Source: Prevotella fusca JCM 17724
Lineage (GTDB): Bacteria; Bacteroidota; Bacteroidia; Bacteroidales; Bacteroidaceae
Assembly: GCF_001262015.1 (NCBI RefSeq)
Contig: NZ_CP012074.1
Location: forward strand, 1,525,001 to 1,589,000
DNA: 64,000 nt
Reading direction: 5' to 3'
In this document: positions 8,798 to 18,166 of the stretch, in pieces
How the letters are laid out: each line of letters begins with the position of its first letter
Numbering within the stretch: position 1 is the stretch's first letter
Made by a program: the position numbers and the translations under genes
The notes under the pieces: generated by a model
Told to the model about the DNA's origin: nothing
Database searches by the model: none
Seen by the model: only the letters and a program-made list of their open reading frames with translations

Positions 8798-8829
8798 TAA
8801 GGGGTACGCAATTTGTGTGCCCCTTTATT
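8798..8829 (+). terminator. Second terminator after deoC
   Basis: Stem AAGGGGTACGC / GTGTGCCCCTT with an AATTT loop and G-T wobbles, followed by TATTGT. It has the form of a rho-independent terminator. Confidence 0.55.
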
Positions 8830-8830
8830 G

Positions 8831-9434
8831 TATCTACACATGAAAATCGTCGATATTTAAAATTACTTGCAAAAAAGCATTATCAAAAAATATTCAAAAA
8901 AAATAATCTATAATAGAATTATATATAGTCTATTTAATTGCAAAGAGCCAACAAATCAACTATAAAATACCATCCATTAAGCTGAAACAAGAACAAAATA
9001 AAAAGAATACATACAACCAAATCAAATATAAGAAGACAAACACCTTACTCTTCTAAACCATAAAATTAAGTATCCTAAATAAGCCGTACTTAATTAGAAT
9101 ATCATCCTTACAAATACTTACTTTTAGTCGAATAACTCCTTTCTAATGACAAATTACAAACTCCTTAACAACACCTTGCAAGATAAAAAGCCACCAACAC
9201 CATTTCTGATGCATAATAACACGTCGGTAGAAAAAGGAAAGAGAGCTTTAAACTGTCATCATAATAATATATTGGAAGACACTAATGACTAACCTACATG
9301 ACGCACACACAATAACGAAATTTATTTACATAACAGACTCCCATCATCTTCTTAAACACAAGGAAATAAGTCTGAAAGCACCCCTTTATATCTAACAGTA
9401 TATCAATACCTTATAAGACCACACGAGAAAAGAT
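8831..9434. other. AT-rich intergenic DNA with no recognised gene
   Basis: This is the first part of the gap of about 960 bp between the convergent deoC and polyprenyl synthase genes. It is very AT-rich, with stop codons in all frames. I see no open frame, tRNA-like fold or strong promoter. A 22-bp-period array begins at its right end. Confidence 0.5.
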
Positions 9435-9522
9435 GCCTAATTGGACTTCAATTAAGCCTTAGTTAGAGCTCAATTAAGCACCTATTGAACGCCAATTAGT
9501 GCTTAATCAAACTGCAAGTAAG
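9435..9522. repeat. Family C array: four 22-bp units with central palindromes
   Basis: Four consecutive units of exactly 22 bp start at 9435, 9457, 9479 and 9501. Units begin with C or G plus CCT or similar, and end in TTAAG, TTAGT or GTAAG. The centres form imperfect palindromes such as TTGGACTTCAA, TTAGAGCTCAA and TTGAACGCCAA. The array lies between the 3' ends of deoC and the polyprenyl synthase gene. Unit boundaries resemble those of family B. Confidence 0.7.
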
Positions 9523-9691
9523 CATCAACACATGAAAAGAAAAGATGAAATTATATGACAAACAAGGCGTAAAAAGAAAATCTCTTCATGGCAATTGAAA
9601 AACGTCACCATGAAGAGAAACCATAATCATCATAACAAGTAATAAGTACTGTCACAATGAAAAACACATATCAATAATTGCCATCGGGCAA

Positions 9692-10672
9692 TTACTTTTT
9701 CCTTTTAATTACATAATCAAGGTAAGTCTGAAGCGCAGAACAGACACTTTCGTCCTTTACATAGTTATCAAGGAAAGTCTGCGCTGCAGCATGAAAATCC
9801 CACATACGGCGTTCCGCATACTCAATACCACCGTTTTCCTTGGCAAAATTGACCATTCTATCGATTTCCGCACGTGTCACGTCGTGTGCTTTTACCTTAC
9901 GAGCCAATGCCAGCATTTCCTCATTTTTTGTCGAATTCAACGCATAAATGATAGGTAATGTGAGCTTTCCTTCAGCCAGATCATTGCCTGTAGGCTTACC
10001 TATCTCAGCATCAGAGTCGTAATAATCGAAGATATCATCGCGAATCTGGAACACTATTCCGAGGTTCTTACCAAAGAGCCTTGCAGCTTCTACCTCCTCT
10101 TCTGATGCGTCAGCCGACTCGGCTCCAATGGCTGCACACGCCTCAAAGAGGGCTGCAGTCTTGCGTTCAATAATCTTATAATATACCTCTTCTGTAATTT
10201 CCTTATTTTGGATATTCGACAGCTGTAGTATCTCCCCATCGCTCAATGTACGTCCCAACTCTGCCAGACGGCGCACGATAATCTCCGAATGAGTATAGCT
10301 GACATGCAGCAAAGCCGTTGAAAGCACGTAATCACCCACCAGAACGGCAACCTTATTATCATAGTCAGCATTGACACTCGCCTGCCCTCTCCGCTCATCA
10401 GACTCATCGACGACATCATCGTGAACAAGTGAAGCCGTATGCAAAAGCTCCAGTCCTACAGCAGCGTGCTGTGTTACTTCAGAAACCTTACCAAAGTTCT
10501 TTGCCATCAGGAGGATGAGAATGGGTCGCATGCGCTTCCCTGCCCGCTGCTTGATATGGTTCAACACCGTCTGCAACAAGCCGTCTTCGTGGTCGAGCGC
10601 ATGATTGAAAAGGTCGATGAAATCGCCCAATTCTGCCTCAATCGGTTGTTTTATGAGTGAAAGGGTATCCAT
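9692..10672 (-). CDS. ispB: Polyprenyl diphosphate synthase (IspB-like)
   Basis: This trans-isoprenyl diphosphate synthase extends an allylic diphosphate with isopentenyl diphosphate, probably making the octa- or longer prenyl chain for menaquinone. Both aspartate-rich motifs are present: LVHDDVVDESDERRG (first) and FQIRDDIFDYY (second). KRMRP near the start binds diphosphate. The start is ATG at 10672 (MDTLSLIKQPIEAEL, 326 residues). An upstream in-frame ATG at 10705 would put the -7 box TAAATTTG inside the coding region. The gene is convergent with deoC and divergent from polA. The exact chain length cannot be read from the sequence. Confidence 0.9.
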   Translation of the reverse strand: MDTLSLIKQPIEAELGDFIDLFNHALDHEDGLLQTVLNHIKQRAGKRMRPILILLMAKNFGKVSEVTQHAAVGLELLHTASLVHDDVVDESDERRGQASVNADYDNKVAVLVGDYVLSTALLHVSYTHSEIIVRRLAELGRTLSDGEILQLSNIQNKEITEEVYYKIIERKTAALFEACAAIGAESADASEEEVEAARLFGKNLGIVFQIRDDIFDYYDSDAEIGKPTGNDLAEGKLTLPIIYALNSTKNEEMLALARKVKAHDVTRAEIDRMVNFAKENGGIEYAERRMWDFHAAAQTFLDNYVKDESVCSALQTYLDYVIKRKK

Positions 10673-10765
10673 TATTGACTTTAAATTTGATACAAATTTA
10701 CTCATTTTATCGGAGATTATGGAAGAAAATTAGTAATTTTACAGCTAAAAATAGAATAATTAGTT

Positions 10766-13528
10766 ATGGCAAAACTCTTCCTTCTTGACGCTTATGCGCT
10801 CATCTATCGTTCGTACTACGCATTCATCAAAAGTCCGCGTATCAACTCCAAAGGACTGAATACATCAGCTGTGATGGGCTTTTGCAACACGCTGAATGAA
10901 GTGCTCACAAAGGAGAAGCCAACGCATATCGGCGTAGCTTTCGATCATGGAAAGACTTTCCGCCATGACGCTTTCCCGGAATATAAGGCACAGCGTGAGG
11001 AAACACCAGAGGATATAAAGCTGTCAGTACCTATCATCAAGCAGATTCTTGAGGCAATGCGCATCCCTATTTTACAGGTAGACGGCTTTGAGGCAGACGA
11101 CATTATCGGTACTGTTGCAACTCGCTTTGGCACCGATGGAATCGATACTTTTATGCTTACGCCTGATAAAGACTATGGTCAGTTGATTGGTCCGAACGTC
11201 TTTATGTATCGTCCTCGCCACGGTGGCGGATACGAGATATTGGGAGAAAAAGAGGTAGGAGAAAAGTATGGCATCCCTACCCCAGCCCAGGTAATCGACC
11301 TTCTGGCGTTGATGGGCGACTCGGCAGACAACTTTCCGGGTTGTCCGGGTGTTGGAGAGAAAACTGCCGCTAAGCTGATTAATCAGTTCAGCTCTATTGA
11401 TAACATGCTTCAACACACTGATGAGATAAAGGGAAAACTACGTGAGAAAGTCGAGAATGCTGTTGAAGATATTAAAATGTCAAAGTTCCTCGCAACCATT
11501 CGGACAGATGTTCCGATGCAACTTGAATTGGATGAGCTCAAAGTCGAGCAACCCGACGAAACAAAGTTGCGTACGATATTCGAGGAATTAGAATTCAAGA
11601 CGCTTATCAACAAGTTTCTTAACAAAGGTGAAACAAAGCCAAAAACAGCCAATAATCAGCTTGATTTATTTGCAGAAAACACGACCAATGCGTCAGATGA
11701 GCCGAAAAATGCGAAATTTGAGACCATAAAAACAACCCAACATGAGTATAAACTCGTTGAGAATGAGGAAGAACTACAGCAGCTTTGTGACTTTTTTATG
11801 ACAAAAGAGTTTGTCAGTATAGACACAGAAACCACCTCAACCGATGCAATCAGTGCTGAATTGGTGGGTTTGAGCTTCTCGGTTGAAGAATACAAGGCAT
11901 TTTATGTTGCTGTACCAGCCAACCGTGAAGAAGCGTTAAAAGTCGTTCAGATATTCAAACCGCTGTACGAAAGCGACAAAATAATGAAAATCGGTCAGAA
12001 CATCAAATATGATTATGAAGTGTTGAGCAGGTATGACGTAACACTACAAGGCAAGATGTTCGACACGATGATTGCCCACTACCTCATCCAGCCAGAGCTA
12101 CACCATAACATGGACTATATGGCTGAGACGCTGCTCGGCTATCAAACCATCCACATTGAGGAGCTGCTTGGACCGAAAGGAAAGAAGCAGAAGAATATGC
12201 GTGACCTCTCCCCCACCGATATATATGAGTATGCTGCAGAGGATGCCGACATCACCCTGCGCCTGAAGAACGTGCTTGAGCCACGCTTGAAGGAGCTTGG
12301 CGTGGAAGAGCTCTTCTGGGATATCGAGATGCCTTTGGTGCGTGTACTGGCTGACATGGAGCTGAATGGCGTATGCTTAGACACTGAAGCACTGCAAGAG
12401 ACGTCAAAAATATTCACTGAACGTATGATACAATACGAACAGGAAATATACAAGGAGGCAGGCGAAGAGTTCAACATCTCAAGTCCAAAACAGGTGGGTG
12501 ACATCCTCTTCGGCAAGCTACAGGTTATGGACAAGCCTAAGAAAACGAAGACGGGACAGTATGTTACGAGTGAAGAGGTGCTGCAAAACCTTGAAGGAAA
12601 GAATCCTATAGTACGTAACATCCTCAATTACAGAGGTATGAAGAAGTTGCTAAGTACATATATTGATGCTCTTCCCAAGCTGATCAACCCACGCACAGGA
12701 CATATCCATACGTCGTTCAATCAGGCTCTTACAGCCACAGGACGACTCTCATCGAGTGACCCTAACCTGCAGAACATCCCAGTACGCACGGATGACGGCA
12801 AAGAGATACGCAAGTGCTTCATACCAGAAGAAGGCTGCCTGTTCTTTTCAGCTGATTACAGTCAGATAGAGTTGCGCATTATGGCACACCTCTCTGAAGA
12901 CGAGAACATGATGGAGGCGTTCCGTGAGGGGCACGACATCCACCGTGCAACGGCTGCAAAGATATGGCACGAGGATATAGACAAGGTAACCGATACACAG
13001 CGAAAGAAGGCTAAACAGGCCAATTTCGGCATCATTTACGGTATCACAACCTACGGACTTGCCCAGCGTATGGACATCTCGAACGGTGAGGCTAAAGAGC
13101 TGATACAGGACTATTTCCGCACTTTCCCAAAGGTTCAGGCGTATATGGAACAGGCTAAAGAAGTGGCAAGAGCCAAGGGATATGCCGAGACACTCTTCCA
13201 TCGCCGCCGCTATCTGGCTGATATCAACAGCCGTAACGCCACTGTACGTGGTTTTGCAGAGCGTAACGCCATCAATGCACCGATACAGGGAACAGAGGCA
13301 GATATTATCAAGGTGGCAATGGTTCGTATCTGGGAACGCTTCAAGAAAGAAGGAATCCGCTCTAAGATGATTCTCCAGGTGCACGATGAACTTAACTTCT
13401 CGGTCTATCCTGAGGAGCGTGAACAGGTGGAACGAATCGTCATTGAGGAGATGCAGAACGCTTATCCGCTGAATGTTCCATTGACAGCTGATGCCGGATG
13501 GGGCAAGAACTGGCTGGAGGCACATTAA
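10766..13528 (+). CDS. polA: DNA polymerase I
   Basis: This 920-residue enzyme fills gaps and removes RNA primers in replication and repair. The N-terminal 5' nuclease (residues 1-290) has GFEADDIIGT and GDSADNFPGCPGVGEKTA. A 3'-5' exonuclease domain begins near 340 with SIDTETTSTDA, keeping the catalytic Asp-x-Glu, so proofreading is probably active. The polymerase domain has SADYSQIELR near 694, the O helix KQANFGIIYG near 750, and LQVHDEL near 870. A linker around residues 285-340 is rich in Lys, Thr and Asn. It is divergent from the polyprenyl synthase gene, with the starts less than 100 bases apart. Confidence 0.97.
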   Translation: MAKLFLLDAYALIYRSYYAFIKSPRINSKGLNTSAVMGFCNTLNEVLTKEKPTHIGVAFDHGKTFRHDAFPEYKAQREETPEDIKLSVPIIKQILEAMRIPILQVDGFEADDIIGTVATRFGTDGIDTFMLTPDKDYGQLIGPNVFMYRPRHGGGYEILGEKEVGEKYGIPTPAQVIDLLALMGDSADNFPGCPGVGEKTAAKLINQFSSIDNMLQHTDEIKGKLREKVENAVEDIKMSKFLATIRTDVPMQLELDELKVEQPDETKLRTIFEELEFKTLINKFLNKGETKPKTANNQLDLFAENTTNASDEPKNAKFETIKTTQHEYKLVENEEELQQLCDFFMTKEFVSIDTETTSTDAISAELVGLSFSVEEYKAFYVAVPANREEALKVVQIFKPLYESDKIMKIGQNIKYDYEVLSRYDVTLQGKMFDTMIAHYLIQPELHHNMDYMAETLLGYQTIHIEELLGPKGKKQKNMRDLSPTDIYEYAAEDADITLRLKNVLEPRLKELGVEELFWDIEMPLVRVLADMELNGVCLDTEALQETSKIFTERMIQYEQEIYKEAGEEFNISSPKQVGDILFGKLQVMDKPKKTKTGQYVTSEEVLQNLEGKNPIVRNILNYRGMKKLLSTYIDALPKLINPRTGHIHTSFNQALTATGRLSSSDPNLQNIPVRTDDGKEIRKCFIPEEGCLFFSADYSQIELRIMAHLSEDENMMEAFREGHDIHRATAAKIWHEDIDKVTDTQRKKAKQANFGIIYGITTYGLAQRMDISNGEAKELIQDYFRTFPKVQAYMEQAKEVARAKGYAETLFHRRRYLADINSRNATVRGFAERNAINAPIQGTEADIIKVAMVRIWERFKKEGIRSKMILQVHDELNFSVYPEEREQVERIVIEEMQNAYPLNVPLTADAGWGKNWLEAH

Positions 13529-13540
13529 TATCCTCACCCG

Positions 13541-13598
13541 GAAACCTCCCCCAGAAACCTCTCCCAGAAGCCTCCCCCGACCCCTCCGAAAGGAGGGG
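13541..13598. repeat. 13-bp tandem repeat plus CCCCTCC hairpin after polA
   Basis: Three 13-bp units (GAAACCTCCCCCA and variants) at 13541-13579 are followed by a perfect hairpin CCCCTCC-GAAA-GGAGGGG at 13581-13598. The GC-rich patch stands out in an AT-rich region. Similar CCCCTCC/GGAGGGG hairpins occur near 35630, 48755 and 54075. It may act as a terminator for polA, though no T tract follows. Confidence 0.6.
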
Positions 13599-13833
13599 AG
13601 TGCAGAAAGAAGAGAGAATTAAAAGGGTTAAAAAAAGTTTGGTAATAGCTACGTTTATAATCTATAAAACGAACTATAATAGTCTATAATTAAAACATAA
13701 AGATAAAAAAGGTGGCAGATTTCGACTTTATAGAGTAGAAATATAGATGCTTATAAGGGCAAACAGAAATCGAAGAGATTGACTACAGACTTAGAGAGGA
13801 GCATGGTTTAAGAGCCTCCCTACCCTTCTCACC

Positions 13834-13923
13834 GAATTATTTTCATGAAGAAAAAGAATTATTTTCATGAAAAGAAATATTTTTCTTCACGACAAGAAAT
13901 ATTTTTTTTCATGAAAAGAATTT
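13834..13923. repeat. Family A element copy 1 (four 22-bp palindromic units)
   Basis: Opens with GAATTATTTTCATGAAG and closes with TTTCATGAAAAGAATTT. Four cores (CATG, CATG, CACG, CATG) are spaced 22 bp apart. It lies 306 bases after the polA stop. Confidence 0.85.
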
Positions 13924-14065
13924 AGAAAAGGACTGAAAGTAGAGGTCAAAGGAGGATGGAAATTCCCATCATTTTTCATGCCGTAAATACAAAAAAGAGC
14001 CTTTTCAACGGCTTGGAAGCAGTGTTAAAATATAGAAAAAGGCTATCCGTTTAGCTTTTTTGGCG

Positions 14066-14073
14066 TAATTTTG
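14066..14073 (+). promoter_or_regulatory. -7 promoter box TAATTTTG before the GH3-like gene
   Basis: Matches TAnnTTTG, 26 bases before the ATG. The -33 region is not clear. Confidence 0.5.
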
Positions 14074-14099
14074 CAATTTAATCAACCAGAGAAATTTGA

Positions 14100-15611
14100 A
14101 TGAGTCTTACTAATATAGTAAACAAGTTGTACTTCCAACCGCGTCGCAAGGAGCTTGAACGCTACGTCACGGCTGGAGAGACTATCCAGCGGGAAGTCAT
14201 GGAATACCTCGTTGAGCGGGCTAAGGACACCGAATACGGTCGTAAGCACCTGTTCTCAACGATTAAGTCGTATGAGGATTTTGTACAGAATATTCCAGTC
14301 AATACCTACGAAGAACTGAAGAGCGACATCAACCGTATGCGCCACGGAGAACGGGATGTGCTGTGGCCGGGAGTGGTAAGATGGTACGCAAAATCTTCTG
14401 GTACGACCAACGACAAGAGTAAGTTTATTCCTGTTTCTCACGAGGGATTGCAGACGATTCACTATCAAGGTGGAAAGGATGTTATCGCTTACTACCTTAG
14501 CAATCATCCTGAAAGCCGCCTCTTCAATGGCAAGGGTCTCATCTTAGGTGGTAGTCATTCTCCGAATTATAATCTGTATAACTCACTCGTCGGTGACCTG
14601 AGTGCCATCCTCATTGAGAACATCAATCCCCTCGTAAATCTTTGTCGTGTGCCCAAGAAAGAGACTGCCCTTCTGAGCGACTTTGAGGTGAAACGCGACC
14701 GAATTGCACAGGAAACACTGAAGCAGAACATCACCAACATATCGGGCGTTCCGTCGTGGATGCTCTCCGTACTAGTGCGTGTGATGGAACTAAGTGGCAA
14801 GCAGCACCTGGAGGAGGTATGGCCTAATCTGGAGGTATTCTTCCATGGTGGTATCCCTTTCACGCCTTATCGCAAGCAGTATGAACAGCTCATTACCAAG
14901 CAGGGCATGAACTATATGGAGACTTACAACGCTTCCGAGGGCTTCTTCGGCATACAGGATGACCCGACGGACAGCAGTATGTCACTTATGCTCGACTATG
15001 GTGTGTTCTATGAGTTCCTGCCAATGGACGAGTTTGAAAGCGAACGCCCGAATATCGTCCCACTGTCAGGTGTGGAGATAGGGCGCAACTATGCAATGCT
15101 CATCAGTACCGCCTGCGGACTCTGGAGATACGAGATCGGAGACACAGTGCAGTTCACTTCGACCAATCCTTACAAGTTCATTATCACCGGCAGAACCAAG
15201 TATTTCATCAATGCCTTTGGTGAGGAGCTCATTATGGACAATGCTGAGAAAGGACTTGAGGCAGCCTGCAAGGCTACTGGTGCACAGATTTCTGATTACA
15301 CCGCAGCCCCAATGTATATGGATGCGAAGGCTAAGTGCCGCCATCAGTGGCTCATTGAGTTTGCGAAAGAACCATCTTTACTTGAAAAGTTTGCCACTGT
15401 CCTTGATGCGAAGCTGCAGGAAATCAACTCCGACTACGAGGCAAAACGCTTCCATGACATTACCCTCCAGCCGCTTGAGATTATCGTTGCCCGTAAGGAA
15501 CTCTTCAACGACTGGCTCAAGACAAAGGGTAAACTCGGTGGACAGCATAAGATTCCACGCCTTTCAAACAGCCGTACCAACCTTGAAGAACTGCTGAGTA
15601 TGAACCAGTAA
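14100..15611 (+). CDS. GH3 auxin-responsive promoter family protein (acyl-adenylate enzyme)
   Basis: The 503 residues show the GH3 fold of the ANL adenylating superfamily. The ATP phosphate-binding loop is YAKSSGTTNDKSKF near residue 100. A second motif, NYMETYNASEGFFG, lies near 275, and a hinge and catalytic region with YRYEIGDTVQFTS-type sequence (read here as LWRYEIGDTVQF) and ITGRTKYFINAFGEEL lies near 340-380. Plant GH3 enzymes conjugate amino acids to hormones. The substrate of the common Bacteroidota homologues is unknown. It lies between polA and an Ig-like lipoprotein gene. Confidence 0.9.
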   Translation: MSLTNIVNKLYFQPRRKELERYVTAGETIQREVMEYLVERAKDTEYGRKHLFSTIKSYEDFVQNIPVNTYEELKSDINRMRHGERDVLWPGVVRWYAKSSGTTNDKSKFIPVSHEGLQTIHYQGGKDVIAYYLSNHPESRLFNGKGLILGGSHSPNYNLYNSLVGDLSAILIENINPLVNLCRVPKKETALLSDFEVKRDRIAQETLKQNITNISGVPSWMLSVLVRVMELSGKQHLEEVWPNLEVFFHGGIPFTPYRKQYEQLITKQGMNYMETYNASEGFFGIQDDPTDSSMSLMLDYGVFYEFLPMDEFESERPNIVPLSGVEIGRNYAMLISTACGLWRYEIGDTVQFTSTNPYKFIITGRTKYFINAFGEELIMDNAEKGLEAACKATGAQISDYTAAPMYMDAKAKCRHQWLIEFAKEPSLLEKFATVLDAKLQEINSDYEAKRFHDITLQPLEIIVARKELFNDWLKTKGKLGGQHKIPRLSNSRTNLEELLSMNQ

Positions 15612-15684
15612 AAGGTGAAAAAGTTAAACGGTAAAACAGTAAAAGAGAGTTTGAAAGGTATAAAGGTATAAAAGTAAAACAGCG
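15612..15684. repeat. Low-complexity GTAAAAG/GGTATAAA repeat tract
   Basis: The interval between the GH3-like and lipoprotein genes consists of A-rich 7- to 9-base variants such as AGGTGAAA, GGTAAAAC, AGGTATAA and AAGTAAAAC. The complementary pattern (TTTTACCTTTTTACC) recurs about 120 bases later inside the lipoprotein signal sequence, and again at 23770-23850. Confidence 0.6.
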
Positions 15685-15686
15685 AT

Positions 15687-17732
15687 ATGAAGAAGATAAA
15701 ACAAAGATATTGCCCAGGAAACATGGATGGAAAGGATGACTTTTCAGCTAAGGTCAGCTATTGCCTTTCAGCATTTTACCAACCAAACGTTTTACCTTTT
15801 TACCTTCTTACCTTCTTACTTTTCCTCCTTTCCTCCTGTGCCAAGATGGGACAACCTGATGGAGGATGGTATGACGAGACCCCACCAAGGGTGCTGGCTG
15901 CCTCACCTGCCGAGCGGGCAACAGACGTAAACAGCAAGAAGGTAAACATATATTTCAATGAGTTTGTCAAGTTGGAGAACGCATCTGAGAAGGTTGTCGT
16001 CTCTCCACCACAGATTGAAGCTCCTGAAATAAAGGCTACTGGTAAGCGAATAACGGTGACTCTGCAGGACAAGTTGCAGCCCAACACCACCTACACTATC
16101 GACTTCTCTGATGCCATCTCCGATAACAACGAGGGCAATCCATTAGGAAATTACACCTACAGCTTCTCCACCGGCGACCATATCGACACCCTTGAGGTAT
16201 CAGGCTATGTGCTGGAAGCAGAGAACCTGGAGCCTGTCAAGGGCATCCTCGTGGGTCTTTACAGCAATCAGAACGATACAGCTTTCGAGAAACAACCTAT
16301 GCTGCGTGTCTCACGCACCGACAGTCGTGGACGTTTCATCATACGAGGTGTTGCCAAAGGTGACTACCGTATCTATGCGCTACAGGACATGGACGGCAAC
16401 TATATGTACAATCAGAAGAGTGAAAAACTGGCTTTCACGCCCGAAATCATCATGCCGTCGTGGAAGCCGGATATACGACAGGACACGCTCTGGATTGACT
16501 CCCTGCGTATCAAGGACATCAAGCAGGTACCCTACACCCACTTCCTTCCTGATGATGTGGTGCTGAATTCCTTTACAGCTACACAGACAGACCGGTTCTT
16601 CCTGAAGTCTGAACGCAAGGAAGCAAATCATTTTACACTCTTCTTCAGCTATGGAGATGCTGACCTACCACAGATAAAAGGGCTCAACTTCAATGCCAAA
16701 GATGCGTTCATAACAGAACCAAGTATGAACCAGGACACCATCAACTACTGGCTTCGTGACACTGTCCTCGTCAATCAGGACACGCTGCGAATGCAGATGA
16801 TATACAACATGACGGACAGTACTGGCAAGCTCATCCCTAAGACTGACACGCTGGAAATACTCCCAAAGACACCATACGCCAAGCGTTTGAAGCGTCAGCA
16901 GGAGGAATACGACAAATGGCATAAGAAGCAGGAGAAGGCGAAAGAACGTGGCAAAGCCTATGAAACAGAGATGCCAACTGTACCGTTAGAGGTAAAATAT
17001 GATGTCCCTTCGCAGATGGATCCCGACCAGAACCCAAGGTTCCACTTACCTGCTCCAATTGCAAAGACAGACACCTCAAAGATACATCTCTATGAGAAGA
17101 TTGACACCCTTTGGTATCGGGCAAAATATCAGTTCGGTGCAGAGATCGGCAAACCACGCGCTTTGAAACTTGTCAGCACATGGAATCCGGGACATGAATA
17201 CAGTCTTGAGGTGGATTCCGCAGCCTTCACAGACATCTACGGCAATGTGTCCGGGAAGTACAAACAGGGCATCCGCATCCCATCAATGGACGAGTACAGT
17301 ACGCTGGTCATGACCTTACAGAACATGGATGGCAAGAACTGTCTGCTGCAGTTGCTCAATGAAAGCGACAAACCAGTGAAAGAGGTGAACGCAAAAGACA
17401 ATCTGGCAACATTCCACTACGTCAAGCCCGGCAACTATTACCTCCGACTTATCGTTGATGACAACGACAACGGAAAGTGGGACACGGGCGATTATGCCAC
17501 CCAGCGACAGCCCGAAGCCGTATATTATTACCCGAAATCCATCGAATGTAAGGCAAAGCGTGATGTACAGGGAACATGGAATCCGCGTCAGATTCCACTC
17601 TACAGGCAGAAGCCTGCGGCAATAACAAAGCAGAAAGCCGACGTTCAGCACAAGATAAAGAGGCGTAACCTTGAACGTGCACGTAGTCTTGATATTCCGC
17701 TGCCAACCGACCTTCTCAATTCGGGTAAGTAG
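15687..17732 (+). CDS. Lipoprotein with bacterial Ig-like domain
   Basis: This predicted surface or periplasmic lipoprotein has 681 residues. The signal has a hydrophobic stretch ending in LLSSC (lipobox). The segment PRVLAASPAERATDVNSKKVNIYFNE onward is typical of SbsA-type Ig-like domains (PF13205), followed by a carboxypeptidase-regulatory-like module (LEVSGYVLEAENLEPVKGI). A charged stretch near 390-430 is Lys/Glu-rich. The n-region before the hydrophobic segment is unusually long, and ATG 15687 and ATG 15723 are both possible starts. The signal helix is encoded by the TTTTACC repeat. Function is not known. Confidence 0.8.
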   Translation: MKKIKQRYCPGNMDGKDDFSAKVSYCLSAFYQPNVLPFYLLTFLLFLLSSCAKMGQPDGGWYDETPPRVLAASPAERATDVNSKKVNIYFNEFVKLENASEKVVVSPPQIEAPEIKATGKRITVTLQDKLQPNTTYTIDFSDAISDNNEGNPLGNYTYSFSTGDHIDTLEVSGYVLEAENLEPVKGILVGLYSNQNDTAFEKQPMLRVSRTDSRGRFIIRGVAKGDYRIYALQDMDGNYMYNQKSEKLAFTPEIIMPSWKPDIRQDTLWIDSLRIKDIKQVPYTHFLPDDVVLNSFTATQTDRFFLKSERKEANHFTLFFSYGDADLPQIKGLNFNAKDAFITEPSMNQDTINYWLRDTVLVNQDTLRMQMIYNMTDSTGKLIPKTDTLEILPKTPYAKRLKRQQEEYDKWHKKQEKAKERGKAYETEMPTVPLEVKYDVPSQMDPDQNPRFHLPAPIAKTDTSKIHLYEKIDTLWYRAKYQFGAEIGKPRALKLVSTWNPGHEYSLEVDSAAFTDIYGNVSGKYKQGIRIPSMDEYSTLVMTLQNMDGKNCLLQLLNESDKPVKEVNAKDNLATFHYVKPGNYYLRLIVDDNDNGKWDTGDYATQRQPEAVYYYPKSIECKAKRDVQGTWNPRQIPLYRQKPAAITKQKADVQHKIKRRNLERARSLDIPLPTDLLNSGK

Positions 17733-17789
17733 AAACAAAAGGTATCAAAATACAAACAACATAGCTTTAGTAAAAACATTCAATACTAT

Positions 17790-17845
17790 AAACACCCTCG
17801 CCTGTCCACTCCCCTATCAAGGGTTAGGATTGACGAGGGTGTTTT
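17790..17845. terminator. Terminator between convergent lipoprotein and acyltransferase genes
   Basis: AAACACCCTCG pairs with CGAGGGTGTTTT across a loop of about 33 bases and is followed by TTTTCGTT. It is probably used by the lipoprotein gene. Confidence 0.5.
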
Positions 17846-17958
17846 CGTTATTTCAATTTCGTAATGACTATTACCGTAATGACCCTTACTTTATCACCAT
17901 AAGACTGCATCTTTCTTTGATGACAACAAGGAAAACAAGCCTTAACAGTGGTTCTCCT

Positions 17959-18050
17959 GAAATTATTTTCATGAAAAAAAATATTTTTCTTCATGAAAAT
18001 AAATATTTCTTTTCACGTAAATAAATTCTTTTTTTCGTGAAAATAATTCG
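17959..18050. repeat. Family A element copy 2
   Basis: Four cores (CATG, CATG, CACG, CGTG) at 22-bp spacing, with AAATTATTTTC and GAAAATAATTCG ends. It lies between two converging genes, 227 bases from one stop and 117 from the other. Confidence 0.85.
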
Positions 18051-18166
18051 CAACAGGTGATTAATTTAAGTCTATATTACCCTACCTTGCTATTTGAAAA
18101 GCAAAGTTTAGTCCCCCTTCAAAAGGCTTATTAAGATGCTGTACAGCTGTTACAAGCTACTAAAAT

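Noticed and set aside
9435..9522. CRISPR array
   Set aside because: Units of 22 bp are contiguous with no spacers, cores vary, and no cas gene is in the window. The same holds for all 22-bp arrays.
12848..13537. 229-residue open frame antisense to polA
   Set aside because: It is fully inside the conserved polymerase domain on the opposite strand, and its composition is that of a reverse-frame shadow.
13834..13923. Family A elements as simple rho-independent terminators
   Set aside because: Each has four short dyads rather than one strong GC stem, no T tract at a fixed place, and several lie beside a separate strong terminator.
17671..18024. 117-residue open frame overlapping the Ig-like lipoprotein end and running into family A copy 2
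   Set aside because: It crosses a terminator and a repeat element, with no domain.
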